Positions 21,822-31,232 of a stretch of 53,712 nt of DNA are shown here, one piece after another (the stretch's first letter is position 1; each line of letters begins with the position of its first letter). The DNA is from Deltaproteobacteria bacterium (GTDB lineage Bacteria; Myxococcota; B64-G9). Where the stretch lies: NCBI GenBank assembly GCA_030622135.1, contig JAUXGL010000005.1, forward strand, positions 1-53,712, written 5' to 3'. A program made the translations under genes and the position numbers. The notes beneath the pieces are model-generated. The model ran no database searches. It saw only the letters and a program-made list of their open reading frames with translations, and was not told the origin of the DNA.

Positions 21822-23273
21822 TCACTTCTCGGCCTCGAGATCCTTCACACCTTCCAAAAAACGCTCGACTTTCTTGCCGTCCAGCAGACACACCTGGGGC
21901 CGGGCGGTTCCGATCGCATAAGTACCCGCGGGCGTGCTTTTTCCAATCCTCACGGCCCCCAATTCCCGATCGTCCCGACCGTACAGGGTAATTGTCCTGG
22001 TCGGCTGGTCCAGGCCGAACACCCCCAGATCCACTTTCTGCTTGTCGCCGGCAAACTTGACGGCCTGCAGGCCCGAGAGGCCGGAGAGAAACGAGTTGAC
22101 CTTGTAACTCTCAGCCTTTACCGAGCGGGGGGAAACCAGCGTCCAGGTCTCAACCGTCCGCGGCGGCCGGCCCGGCTCGGCGGGCTGTTCTTCTACCTCC
22201 TTCTCCAGCACCAGCAACTGCTTGTCCGAGGCCGACTTGATCTTGAACACCTGCCTGGATTCGAACCGCAAGGGAGCCTTGGCTTGGAGATCGAAAGGGG
22301 TCTTCTGGAGGTTTTTCAACTGGTACTCGCGAACCTCGGCCACCGGCCCCGCGGGCTGCAGGCGAGCAAATGTTTTTCCCCGGTTGGACTTCAGCGTACC
22401 TCTTCCCAGAACAACGGCCCGGCGGGCCGAGTCCGGGCCGAGGAAAATCTCCACCGTGGTCGCCGGCGGCTGGAGCCCATAGGCCTCCAGACCCGCTTTC
22501 TCGCCCACGGGAAAGGCAGTGGCCCGCAAGTTCGATACGGTGTCGAGGATCCGGTTCACCTCACCCTGGTCGGCCTGGTCTTTCAGGGGAGCAGTGAGCC
22601 GCCAGGCTTCCCCCTCTTTTTCCAGCTCGATCTTGTCTCCCTGGCCACCCAGGGTCAGTCGACGCGCCAGGCTTTTCTCGAAGCCAACCAACTCCTTGCG
22701 CCTCAGATCGAAGGTTTTCTTGAGCAGAGAGTCTTCCACGTAGCCCTTCACCAGCAAGACTTCCTCGTCGCCTCCGCGCTGAACGTAGAGACGGTTATCA
22801 AAGGCGCTCTGCTTGCCAACCAGCAGCGACTGGGACTTCGCATCCTTTGCGGTCAGGACGATCTTTCCCCGAGGGGGATCGAGCCCGTAAACGGAAAGAG
22901 GCTCCCGGTCCCTTCCCTCGATCACCCGTTCGGACTCCAGCCGGTCCACCACGCCCAGCAAGCTGTTGATGGTGGTATTGTCTCCGTCCGTCTTCACCGG
23001 CTCGACCAGCGTCCAGACAAAAAGACCCTTATCGTCCCGCCCGGTCCTCTCGACAACCGTGCGCCGGCCGTCCCGCTCCAGCACCAGGCGAGTCACCTGC
23101 TCCTGGTCGAAGCGCAGCACCTCGCGGGCTTTCGACTCGGCACGCCTTTCGTTCTTATCGGCCGCATAAACACCGAAATAGGCGACCAGGCATAGGCCGG
23201 TGATAAACAGCAACCCCAGGGCGGCTTTTATGAGGGTCCGGGTGCGATAGGACATGGAAGCCACTACGACCAC
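21822..23273 (-). CDS. DUF4340 domain-containing protein
   Basis: N-terminal TM; repeated VYGLDPPRGKIVLTAKDAKSQSLLVGK, AYGLQPPATTVEIFLG and VFGLDQPTRTITLYGRD motifs; 3' of GldG. Confidence 0.85.
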   Translation of the reverse strand: MVVVASMSYRTRTLIKAALGLLFITGLCLVAYFGVYAADKNERRAESKAREVLRFDQEQVTRLVLERDGRRTVVERTGRDDKGLFVWTLVEPVKTDGDNTTINSLLGVVDRLESERVIEGRDREPLSVYGLDPPRGKIVLTAKDAKSQSLLVGKQSAFDNRLYVQRGGDEEVLLVKGYVEDSLLKKTFDLRRKELVGFEKSLARRLTLGGQGDKIELEKEGEAWRLTAPLKDQADQGEVNRILDTVSNLRATAFPVGEKAGLEAYGLQPPATTVEIFLGPDSARRAVVLGRGTLKSNRGKTFARLQPAGPVAEVREYQLKNLQKTPFDLQAKAPLRFESRQVFKIKSASDKQLLVLEKEVEEQPAEPGRPPRTVETWTLVSPRSVKAESYKVNSFLSGLSGLQAVKFAGDKQKVDLGVFGLDQPTRTITLYGRDDRELGAVRIGKSTPAGTYAIGTARPQVCLLDGKKVERFLEGVKDLEAEK

Positions 23274-24880
23274 CTCCGCATCTGCCAGACGGCGATTCCG
23301 AAAGCCAGAATGAAAAGCGGCAGAATGTCGGTGGTGAAAAACGTGATGAACTTCATCTGAGACTCGTTCAAGCGCAGCAGGGAAGCGGCTCGGAAACGCG
23401 GGCGAATGGCGATCTTCTTCTCCTCGAATGTCAACCAGGCCAGTGTGTTCATCACCAGGTTGCGATTGAAGGGAAACACTCGATAGGCGGCGTCCACCAC
23501 CAGCAGCGAGGACCCGAATACGGCCAGGCGCGGTCCGGGCCCACTACCTCCGGCCGGCTGCACCTCCGCCACCGCCGCCAGAGGGACCGGGCCGGGGGTA
23601 TCCTTCCCTTGATCGAAGGTGACCGAGATCTGCTCCCCCCCGGTGATTGTATCGGTTTCCGCCCAGGCGTGGTTGCTCGAGGCCGCCAGCTCGGTAACCT
23701 CGATTCCCTGCGGCGGACTGAGGGACTTCTTCACCGAGCGGGTCATGGGAAAGATCGCCTGGAGTTCGTTCAGCATCACCACGCCGCCCTTGAAAAACCG
23801 CGAGAAAACCGGATGGGTCCGGGGATAGCGCATGGGATCGGTAACCACCTCGAGAGGGCGGCGGCTCTGGGTGTAAATAACCGTGTCCCGGCCCACGACG
23901 ATGCCGTAGTCCTTCAGCAACCCGGCCGGTGACAACGAGTCGCCCACCCCCAAAAATGCCAGCAACCGTCCCCCGGACCGCAGGAAATTGTCCAGGCTCT
24001 CGATCTCGTCCTCGATCAGATCTTCTTTAGGACCCGCCAGCACCACCACCTCGCAGGCGGCGGGCACCCGGGGCTGCTCGAGCAACGAGATCGCATCGGC
24101 CCAGTAGCCCTCGCTCAGAAGGTCTTGTTTCAACAGCGAGAGGATCCCCCGGGGATCCTCGCCTTCCAGCGCCTTCTCGCCGTGACCGGTGGTAAAGCAG
24201 ATCTTCTTCTTGTCCCCCGAGGCGGTGATCTTTACCAGGGCGGTGGTGATAACCTCCTCGGGACCGCTCTGGCCTTCCTCCCCCAGCCTGACCCGCTCCT
24301 CCCTTTCCTGGTACCGGACGATGATCCTGGGCCCGTTCTGATGGATCTTGTGCTGCTCCACCAGGTCCTGCCGAACCACCGGATCGATAAATTCGAACAC
24401 GAAGTGACTGGAGCCGTACCGGTAGCGTTCGAAGAAGTTCTGCAGCAACCCGTACTCGCGTTCCTTGGGCCCATAAAACGCCGTAACCGTCACGTCGGCT
24501 TCCAGCTCTTCGAGAATCTTGGTGGTCTGATCGGAAAGCGAGTAGATCCTCTGCTCGGTCAGATCCCGGCTCCACGGGTGCTTGTGGGCGGCGTAGTTGA
24601 CGATCGCCACACCCGCCAGGGCCATGAGCGTGAAAAGTGCGGTGAATCCCCCGTAAAAGGCGGAACGTCCCTGGAACCTCTCCCGGATTCCCCGGAAGTT
24701 GGTGGACAGCCAGAAGGCGATCAGCACCAGGCCGAAGATCAGCTTGGCCACCAGAACCCAGGTGAACTGCCAATCCCAGAGAAACAGGGTCAAGGGAGCC
24801 GAAAGCAGCGAGACCAGACCGACGATACCCGCTATCCGCCCGAGCTTGATCATTTTCCCGCTCCTCCTCACTACCGCCAT
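23264..24880 (-). CDS. GldG family protein of an ABC transport system (start possibly 24853)
   Basis: RDLTEQRIYSLSDQTTKILEELEADVTVTAFYG; VVLAGPKEDLIEDEIESLDNFLRSGGRLLAFL; TM segments at both ends. Confidence 0.88.
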   Translation of the reverse strand: MAVVRRSGKMIKLGRIAGIVGLVSLLSAPLTLFLWDWQFTWVLVAKLIFGLVLIAFWLSTNFRGIRERFQGRSAFYGGFTALFTLMALAGVAIVNYAAHKHPWSRDLTEQRIYSLSDQTTKILEELEADVTVTAFYGPKEREYGLLQNFFERYRYGSSHFVFEFIDPVVRQDLVEQHKIHQNGPRIIVRYQEREERVRLGEEGQSGPEEVITTALVKITASGDKKKICFTTGHGEKALEGEDPRGILSLLKQDLLSEGYWADAISLLEQPRVPAACEVVVLAGPKEDLIEDEIESLDNFLRSGGRLLAFLGVGDSLSPAGLLKDYGIVVGRDTVIYTQSRRPLEVVTDPMRYPRTHPVFSRFFKGGVVMLNELQAIFPMTRSVKKSLSPPQGIEVTELAASSNHAWAETDTITGGEQISVTFDQGKDTPGPVPLAAVAEVQPAGGSGPGPRLAVFGSSLLVVDAAYRVFPFNRNLVMNTLAWLTFEEKKIAIRPRFRAASLLRLNESQMKFITFFTTDILPLFILAFGIAVWQMRRWS

Positions 24881-25650
24881 CGTTGCGCTTCAAGGGCGCG
24901 GTGGGTAAGGAACACGCCCAGAAAAACCAGCGATAGGTAATAGACCAGATCCTTCGAATCGATCACGCCCTTGGCGAAACTCCGGATGTGCTCGATGGCA
25001 CTCATGCCGCTGAGCAAGTCTCGGGTAACCCCGGTATTATCCGTGGCCGCCCATCCCACCACCCAAAGCAACAAGAGGGTGCAGAAGGTGATGGCGGCCG
25101 CGACGATCTGCGAGCTGGTCAGCGACGAAATGAACAAACCGATAGCGGTGAAAGCGGCCCCGACCAGGAACAACCCCAACAAGCCCGTGAACACGGTCGA
25201 CCACTCCGGGCCTCCGTGCTCCGCATAGGCCCAAACCAGTACGGGATAGACAACCACCAACACCACCATGACCAGGACAACCACCAGGATCGACAGGTAT
25301 TTACCCACCGCGATCTGGAAGGGAGTGACCGGACTGGTCAGCAACAACTCGAACGTCCGGGAACGACGCTCCTCGGCAATCAGGCGCATGGTGACGAACG
25401 GCACCACGAAGATCAAGATAACCGCAACGTTGTAAAACAGGGGCTGGAGAACTTGATCGGTAAAGTTCATGTACTGCAGCATCTGCGGCCGCATCTGCGT
25501 GGCGATCATGATCTGGCGCTGAAACTCGGAAAGGATGCGCAGGAAGAAAAAGCTCGAAACGATCGTGAAAACCGTCAAGGCCACGTAGGCCACCGGAGTA
25601 GCGAAGGTGATCTGGAGTTCCTTGCGGAAGATGGCGAGGATGTTTCGCAT
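24871..25650 (-). CDS. ABC transporter permease (GldF-like)
   Basis: MRNILAIFRKELQITFATPVAYVALTVF; multiple TM helices. Confidence 0.88.
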   Translation of the reverse strand: MRNILAIFRKELQITFATPVAYVALTVFTIVSSFFFLRILSEFQRQIMIATQMRPQMLQYMNFTDQVLQPLFYNVAVILIFVVPFVTMRLIAEERRSRTFELLLTSPVTPFQIAVGKYLSILVVVLVMVVLVVVYPVLVWAYAEHGGPEWSTVFTGLLGLFLVGAAFTAIGLFISSLTSSQIVAAAITFCTLLLLWVVGWAATDNTGVTRDLLSGMSAIEHIRSFAKGVIDSKDLVYYLSLVFLGVFLTHRALEAQRWR

Positions 25651-25671
25651 TCCGGCCTCCCGTTCCTAATC

Positions 25672-26379
25672 CTATTGCTGGGTCAACTCGAAGAAAGTCT
25701 GCTCCAGCGACATCTCCTCGGTAGTGAGATTCTCCAGGCTGTCATCCGCCACGATCAGGCCCCGGTGGATGATCACCACCCGGCTGCAGATCTGGGCCAC
25801 CTCGGGAAGAATGTGGGTGGACAGAATCACGGTATGGTTCTCCGACAGTTTCCGGATCAAGCCCCGGATCTCGACGATCTGGTTCGGGTCGAGACCGATG
25901 GTGGGCTCGTCCAGGATGAGCACTTCGGGATCGCCCAGCAGTGCCTGCGCCACACCGATACGCTGGCGAAAACCCTTGGAAAGATTTCCGATCCGGCGGC
26001 GGCGCACCTCCCCCAGGTTGCAGGTAGCCAGCACCCGATCCACCTCGTCGGCGAGCTGCTTGCGGGGAATCGCCTTCAGCCGGCCCACGAACCGGAGAAA
26101 GGCGCTCGTGCTCATGTCCTCGTACAGCGGCGGCACCTCCGCCAGATAACCCACTCGCCTCTTCGCCTGAAGGGGCTGTTCGAAGACATCGTAGCCGGCC
26201 ACTTTGGCCCGGCCCGAAGTCGCCGGCAGGGCACCGGTGAGAATCCGCATGGTGGTGGTCTTTCCCGCACCGTTGGGTCCGAGAAAACCCAGCACCTCTC
26301 CCCGGTCCACCTTGAAGCTGATGCCGCCGACGGCCACCAGCCGGTGATAGCGCTTGACCAGGTTGGACACCTCGATCAT
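25672..26379 (-). CDS. ABC transporter ATP-binding protein (GldA-like)
   Basis: FLGPNGAGKTTTMRILTG; NLSKGFRQRIGVAQALLGDPEVLILDEPTIGLDPNQ; ORF open to 26475 but MIEVSNLVKRY is the likely start. Confidence 0.93.
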   Translation of the reverse strand: MIEVSNLVKRYHRLVAVGGISFKVDRGEVLGFLGPNGAGKTTTMRILTGALPATSGRAKVAGYDVFEQPLQAKRRVGYLAEVPPLYEDMSTSAFLRFVGRLKAIPRKQLADEVDRVLATCNLGEVRRRRIGNLSKGFRQRIGVAQALLGDPEVLILDEPTIGLDPNQIVEIRGLIRKLSENHTVILSTHILPEVAQICSRVVIIHRGLIVADDSLENLTTEEMSLEQTFFELTQQ

Positions 26380-26589
26380 GACACTTCCTCCCACGAAGCC
26401 CACTACCTCGGAATACCGGGGTCTTTTGCCGATTCGGATACTGTATGTCCGGCCGAATGTCAAGCTCGGTGTCAAACTCGGTGTCGGTGAATCGGTATCT
26501 CAATCCTCCTCGTCCAGGCTGGGCCTGGCGCAATAAAAACTCCCAGAAATTGACGATCCCCGACCGGGTCTGCTAACTTTATAGGACGG

Positions 26590-28230
26590 ATGGATAAAGA
26601 ACGAAAACTGTACCTTCCCTACCTCCTCAGCGCCCTGTCGCGAGCGTCGTTCGAGGGAGAACTCACCCTCGTGGAGGGGGACATACAGCGCACTCTCCTC
26701 TTTCGCGGCGGCAAGCCGATCAACGTCATCTCGCGGCTCCAGAATGAAACTCTGGGCCGCATCCTGATGGAGGAAGGCAAGATCTCCTCGGCGGACTACA
26801 ACAAGCTCCTCCAGCAATTGCTGATAACCAAGAAGCCCACCGGCGAGACCCTCATCGCAATGGGCCTGCTGGGACCCCAGGACGTGTACCTGGCCCTGGA
26901 GTTCCAAACGCGCAAGAAGCTCCTCAACTGCTTCAAGATGGTCGACTTTGGATTCAGCCTAAAGCAGAAGTCGATCCCTCCGGAAGAGATGATCGCCAAC
27001 CTGGAGGTCGAGGAAACCATCTTTACCGGCATCCAGACGTTCTACTCGGTTGACCGGCTGCTGTCCGAGTTCCCGGTAGACGAAGAAACCGTTTTCCAGT
27101 CGCGCAAGCTCCCGCAGGAACGCACGATCAAGATGGGCCCCCGGGAAAGCAAGCTCTACCGCTCCATCGGGACCGGCAACTCGATGAACAAACTGATGGT
27201 CGTCGAGAGCGACCTGCAGCAACTTCTCTCGACGCTCTATGCCCTGCACGCGCTGCACCTACTGAATGTCGCCGGCGTCTCCCGTCCATCGACGAAGGAT
27301 CTTGAGCTACCCGACCTAGAAGACGAGGAACCCGCCCCGGCAACCACCCCATTCGCGCCCGCACCGCAAGCGGCAGCTAAGCAGACCCAAAGGCGCCGCA
27401 CCCCTGAAAAGACCGGGCCGCTAAAGAACGCGGCAAACCGCGGAAGCGAAGCAGCAACCTTGGGTGAACCCGCGCCCAGATCACATCCCCGCGCCCCCAC
27501 CCTAAACGACGTCCTGCAAAACAGCGGAGTCACCGCCCAGCTGGCCGAAAAGGTATTGTCCCTGTCCCGTGGAGATCATTTCACGATACTGGAAGTTCCC
27601 CGGAACATCCCGACCCACGAGCTCAAGAGTGTTTTTTATGCGGTGCTGCGGAAGTACAAGCTGCAGGACATCAACTCCTCCTATTCATCCGACAAGGACC
27701 GCGATATGGCCCAACGGCTGCTCGACCGAGCCACCGTGGCATACCGTGTGCTGGAAAACGAGGAAACCCGGAAAGCATACGTCCGGGCACTCAAGCAAAA
27801 CGAAGATCTCCAGTCCAGCAAGGTCCCCCCTCGCATTCTGGCCGACGTGGAAGCCCAAAAGGGAGAACTCGCCTGCGGCGCCAAGCGCTACCAGGAGGCC
27901 ATGGATTTTTACGTGGAAGCCATCAAGCTGTACCCCAACGAACCCAGCTACTACTTTGAACTGGGCCTGGCCGGATACAATAAAGCCCTGGGAGAAATTC
28001 CAGAAGCCCAGAGAATCCCGGACCGCATCCGCAAGCCGTTTTTGAAGGCCATGGCCATGAATCCCCGCTACGACATGCCGCGTCTGTATCTGGGATACAT
28101 CTCGAAGCGAAATGGCGACCAGAAGAGAGCCTTGAAAGAATTCGAGGGCGTCGTGGAGTGCAACCCGGAGAATTCCCGGGCCCGGTCGGAGATCCGCATC
28201 ATGAAAAGGCGCCTGGAAGACGACAAATAA
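26590..28230 (+). CDS. DUF4388 (PATAN-like) - divergent DnaJ-like - TPR protein, paralogue of 19496-21199
   Basis: SRASFEGELTLVEGDIQRTLLFRGGKPINV; DHFTILEVPRNIPTHELKSVFYAVLRKYKL (no HPD visible); TPR-like C-terminus. Confidence 0.75.
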   Translation: MDKERKLYLPYLLSALSRASFEGELTLVEGDIQRTLLFRGGKPINVISRLQNETLGRILMEEGKISSADYNKLLQQLLITKKPTGETLIAMGLLGPQDVYLALEFQTRKKLLNCFKMVDFGFSLKQKSIPPEEMIANLEVEETIFTGIQTFYSVDRLLSEFPVDEETVFQSRKLPQERTIKMGPRESKLYRSIGTGNSMNKLMVVESDLQQLLSTLYALHALHLLNVAGVSRPSTKDLELPDLEDEEPAPATTPFAPAPQAAAKQTQRRRTPEKTGPLKNAANRGSEAATLGEPAPRSHPRAPTLNDVLQNSGVTAQLAEKVLSLSRGDHFTILEVPRNIPTHELKSVFYAVLRKYKLQDINSSYSSDKDRDMAQRLLDRATVAYRVLENEETRKAYVRALKQNEDLQSSKVPPRILADVEAQKGELACGAKRYQEAMDFYVEAIKLYPNEPSYYFELGLAGYNKALGEIPEAQRIPDRIRKPFLKAMAMNPRYDMPRLYLGYISKRNGDQKRALKEFEGVVECNPENSRARSEIRIMKRRLEDDK

Positions 28231-28233
28231 GGA

Positions 28234-29016
28234 GTGGCCAAAATGGGCTCTTCCTCCGAACGCAAGAAGGTGGCCGTCTTCGATCCCGAAGAACGCTCCC
28301 GCATCCTGTTGGGGAAATTGCTCGAGCGCCTGGGTTACGCAATCGAGGTGCACCGGACATCCCAGAAGATCTCCCGTCGATCGCGCGGCAAAAAGGTCTT
28401 AGACCTGCTAATCGTCAACCTCTCCGTTTTCGGCGACACCTACCGGCAGGTGACCGAGCAGATGAGTAAATTGAAACTCGCCGGCGAGGATGCCCCGCCC
28501 CTGATCGCCGTGACCACCCTGCGTATTTCCCAGGACGCCCGGGAGCGCCTGGAGCAGCTGGGCGCCCGGGCGGTGCTGTCCCACGACGCCCAGTTGATGG
28601 ATCTGCTGTTCACGGTCAACCGGTTTCTGTTTCCCAAAATCCGTGAGCTGCGCCGCTACACGCGTGTGTTCGGCGGGTTCCCGATCCGGTTCCTCCACCA
28701 GGAGCAGTGGCTGGCCGGCGCGGTATACAACATCAGCCAGGAAGGCGCCTTCATCCAGTGTGAAAACCCGCTGGAGGAAAACTCCACGCTTCAGGTCCGG
28801 TTCGTGCTCCCCGGTCTGGATGCCCCCATCCAGGTGCAGGCCCACGTAAACTGGGTGCATAAACCCACCGGAAAGCCGGATCTGCTCTCCCCGGAGGGCA
28901 TGGGCATAAACTTCCTCACGCTAAACCAGGAAGCCGGTACTTCTTTGATCAAGTTCATCGCCAGGCGAGTCAACGGAAGCGATCTGCCTCCCGGATCTCC
29001 TTCATCTTCTCCTTGA
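28234..29016 (+). CDS. Pseudo-receiver + PilZ domain protein
   Basis: N-terminal receiver-like fold KKVAVFDPEERSRILLGKLLERLGYAIEVH...; C-terminal PilZ-like GGFPIRFLHQEQWLAGAVYNISQEGAFIQCENPL. Confidence 0.7.
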   Translation: MAKMGSSSERKKVAVFDPEERSRILLGKLLERLGYAIEVHRTSQKISRRSRGKKVLDLLIVNLSVFGDTYRQVTEQMSKLKLAGEDAPPLIAVTTLRISQDARERLEQLGARAVLSHDAQLMDLLFTVNRFLFPKIRELRRYTRVFGGFPIRFLHQEQWLAGAVYNISQEGAFIQCENPLEENSTLQVRFVLPGLDAPIQVQAHVNWVHKPTGKPDLLSPEGMGINFLTLNQEAGTSLIKFIARRVNGSDLPPGSPSSSP

Positions 29017-29656
29017 CCTGGCGGGTCTGTTCGCTGACCAGTTTTTCCACCACCTCGCGCACCTTCTTGCGCTGGCGCCCGCTCTGGAAGATGAATTCCA
29101 CCCCCATCCCCTTGGGCCGGCCGGTTTTCTTCACCCAGGCCACCCGCCCCTTCAGCTTGAGACCCATGAGATACCCCGGCGGCTTCAGCCGACATTCCAC
29201 CTCGGTGCCCACCGCGAAGATATTTTCCGTCCGGATGAAGGTGCCGCCTTCCCCGATGTCCTCGGCGAACTCGCGAACGAAGTCTTCGTCGCTGCGATAG
29301 GAAACCACGAACGAGCATGACATCCGCTTGCCCCGGCGATCGATAAAGTCGATCTCCTTGCCCTCGACACAGTCGAGCACCAGCTGCAGGGTGTGGTTCT
29401 CGTCAGCGGGAAACTCCACATGCGTCCCGGGCGGCAGCGACTCCCGCGAGGAGCGCCGGCGCGCAATCACCTTGCCGTGAAGCCGGAAGGAGCGCTTGTC
29501 GGCCGGAAACTCGATCACCACCAAGACCTGCTCGGCCAGCTCCAGCCGGCGGCCGGTTTCGATAAAAAGCACACCCCGGGGACCGTTGCGGGTGAAATCG
29601 GCCAGCAGGTTCTCCTTCCGGCCGTAGCGGGCATTAATGGTTTTCTTCCCAGTCAT
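28970..29656 (-). CDS. PilZ domain protein
   Basis: SFVVSYRSDEDFVREFAEDIGEGGTFIRTENIFAVGTEVECRLKPPG...GRVAWVKKTGRPKGMGVEF. Confidence 0.8.
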   Translation of the reverse strand: MTGKKTINARYGRKENLLADFTRNGPRGVLFIETGRRLELAEQVLVVIEFPADKRSFRLHGKVIARRRSSRESLPPGTHVEFPADENHTLQLVLDCVEGKEIDFIDRRGKRMSCSFVVSYRSDEDFVREFAEDIGEGGTFIRTENIFAVGTEVECRLKPPGYLMGLKLKGRVAWVKKTGRPKGMGVEFIFQSGRQRKKVREVVEKLVSEQTRQVKEKMKEIREADRFR

Positions 29657-29704
29657 GGTGCTTTATATTACCCAGGCACCACTAAATAGTGCAAGATTTG
29701 GGAC

Positions 29705-31228
29705 ATGCTCCGGCAAATCACCCTCCTGCTCTTATCCTGTTCATGCTGGCTGGCTCCCTGCGCCTGCTCCAATAAAACCGAGCCACCGGCCGGCCATCGG
29801 GCCATCCTATCCTCCTTCGAACCCTTTCCCGAGGACTATGGAAAGGCGGAAATGGACCGCTGGCTCGTCATCGAGCTGCAGGGAAACCCGGCCGGCTGGG
29901 CCCACTCCCGAGTTTCCAGGCACGAGACGAAAAGAGGGCCCCGCTGGGTCACGACCTCGGAGAAGCTCATCGCGGTGCGCCGGGGAAAGGAAAAGATGGA
30001 GGCCCGCACCAAAGAGAGGTACCTGGAGAATGCCCGCGGCCAGCTCCTGCGCTTCTGGCAATCGGAGCAGGAGCACGGCGACGAAAAGGTGGTAACCCAG
30101 GCCGGCAAGAGCCGCTCCGACATGGTTACCGTCCGGGGACCGGAGATCCGCCGGGTGCCCTTCGAGCCTCAGGCTTATGGCTCTCAGCGCAGCTTCCAGA
30201 TCCTGCTGGCCGGAAAGACGCCCGAAGTCGGGGAGATCCTAAAGCTCCGTTCGTACGACCCCATGCGGGCCGGATACGTCGATAACCGGATTACGGTGAA
30301 GGCAACCGGCCCGAAGCTCACCGAGTTGGAAACTACCACTACGGCTCTGCCCGGCGTTGTCACCCAGGTCAAGCTGGATACGACCTTTTCGATCGCCCAT
30401 ATGGAAACCCAAATCGGGGCCCTGCATCTCGTCCACCGGCAAGTGGACCGGAAACCCGATCTGGACAAAGCCGGCGCCACGCCGGACATCGCTCCACTCA
30501 TGGTCATTCCATCCAACATCCAGATTAAAAACCCCCGGGCTGTCGACCGGGCGTGGTACCGCATCGAGGGCCTGCCGGAGTATGTGGACTCGAGCTGGCT
30601 CGGCGCTCCGGGTCAGTGGGTGCTGGAAAAACCCGCGCCCGGCGTGTTCCTCGTCAAGGTGGAGAAAATGGACGAACCTCCACCCGCTCCTTTCCCGCTG
30701 GACATCCAAAAGCCGGAGTTGCATAAATACCTGGCCTCGACCTCGCTGACCAGGCTGGAAGATCCCGAGATTGAAAAGACCGCGAAGACAATAACCGCCA
30801 AGGCCCCGGATGCCTGGACCGCGGCAAGAAGGTTGCGCCGGTGGGTAAGCGAAGAGATCGAAGGCAGCCTGGGCATGGGCTTTGCCTCGGCCTCACAAGT
30901 CCTGCAAAAGCGGGAGGGGGATTGCTCGGAACAGTCCGTCCTGCTTGCCGCCCTGGCCAAATCGGCGGGCATTCCGGCCCGCTGCGTAATGGGGCTGGTC
31001 TACCAGGACGGGGCTTTTTTCCGTCACATGTGGACGGAGGTATGGGTGGGCCGCTGGCAACCCCTGGATCCCGCCCAGGGCACCGACTTCATCAGCGCGG
31101 CCTGGATTCGGCTGGCGGTCCACTCCCTGCGGTTGACCGACGACGACAAAACCGGCGCGGGCGGACTGTTGCTGTTCGGTGCCAAATTGAAAGTAACCGT
31201 AGAAAAGGTCGAAAAGACTAAACGCTGA
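29705..31228 (+). CDS. Transglutaminase-like domain putative lipoprotein
   Basis: REGDCSEQSVLLAALAKSAGIPARCVMGLVY...HMWTEVWVGRWQPLDP; N-terminal CSCWLAPCACS. Confidence 0.88.
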   Translation: MLRQITLLLLSCSCWLAPCACSNKTEPPAGHRAILSSFEPFPEDYGKAEMDRWLVIELQGNPAGWAHSRVSRHETKRGPRWVTTSEKLIAVRRGKEKMEARTKERYLENARGQLLRFWQSEQEHGDEKVVTQAGKSRSDMVTVRGPEIRRVPFEPQAYGSQRSFQILLAGKTPEVGEILKLRSYDPMRAGYVDNRITVKATGPKLTELETTTTALPGVVTQVKLDTTFSIAHMETQIGALHLVHRQVDRKPDLDKAGATPDIAPLMVIPSNIQIKNPRAVDRAWYRIEGLPEYVDSSWLGAPGQWVLEKPAPGVFLVKVEKMDEPPPAPFPLDIQKPELHKYLASTSLTRLEDPEIEKTAKTITAKAPDAWTAARRLRRWVSEEIEGSLGMGFASASQVLQKREGDCSEQSVLLAALAKSAGIPARCVMGLVYQDGAFFRHMWTEVWVGRWQPLDPAQGTDFISAAWIRLAVHSLRLTDDDKTGAGGLLLFGAKLKVTVEKVEKTKR

Positions 31229-31232
31229 ACTC

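Noticed and set aside
21750-26490. Long plus-strand ORFs opposite DUF4340/GldG/GldF/GldA
   Set aside because: Shadow ORFs; the minus-strand products form a coherent transporter operon
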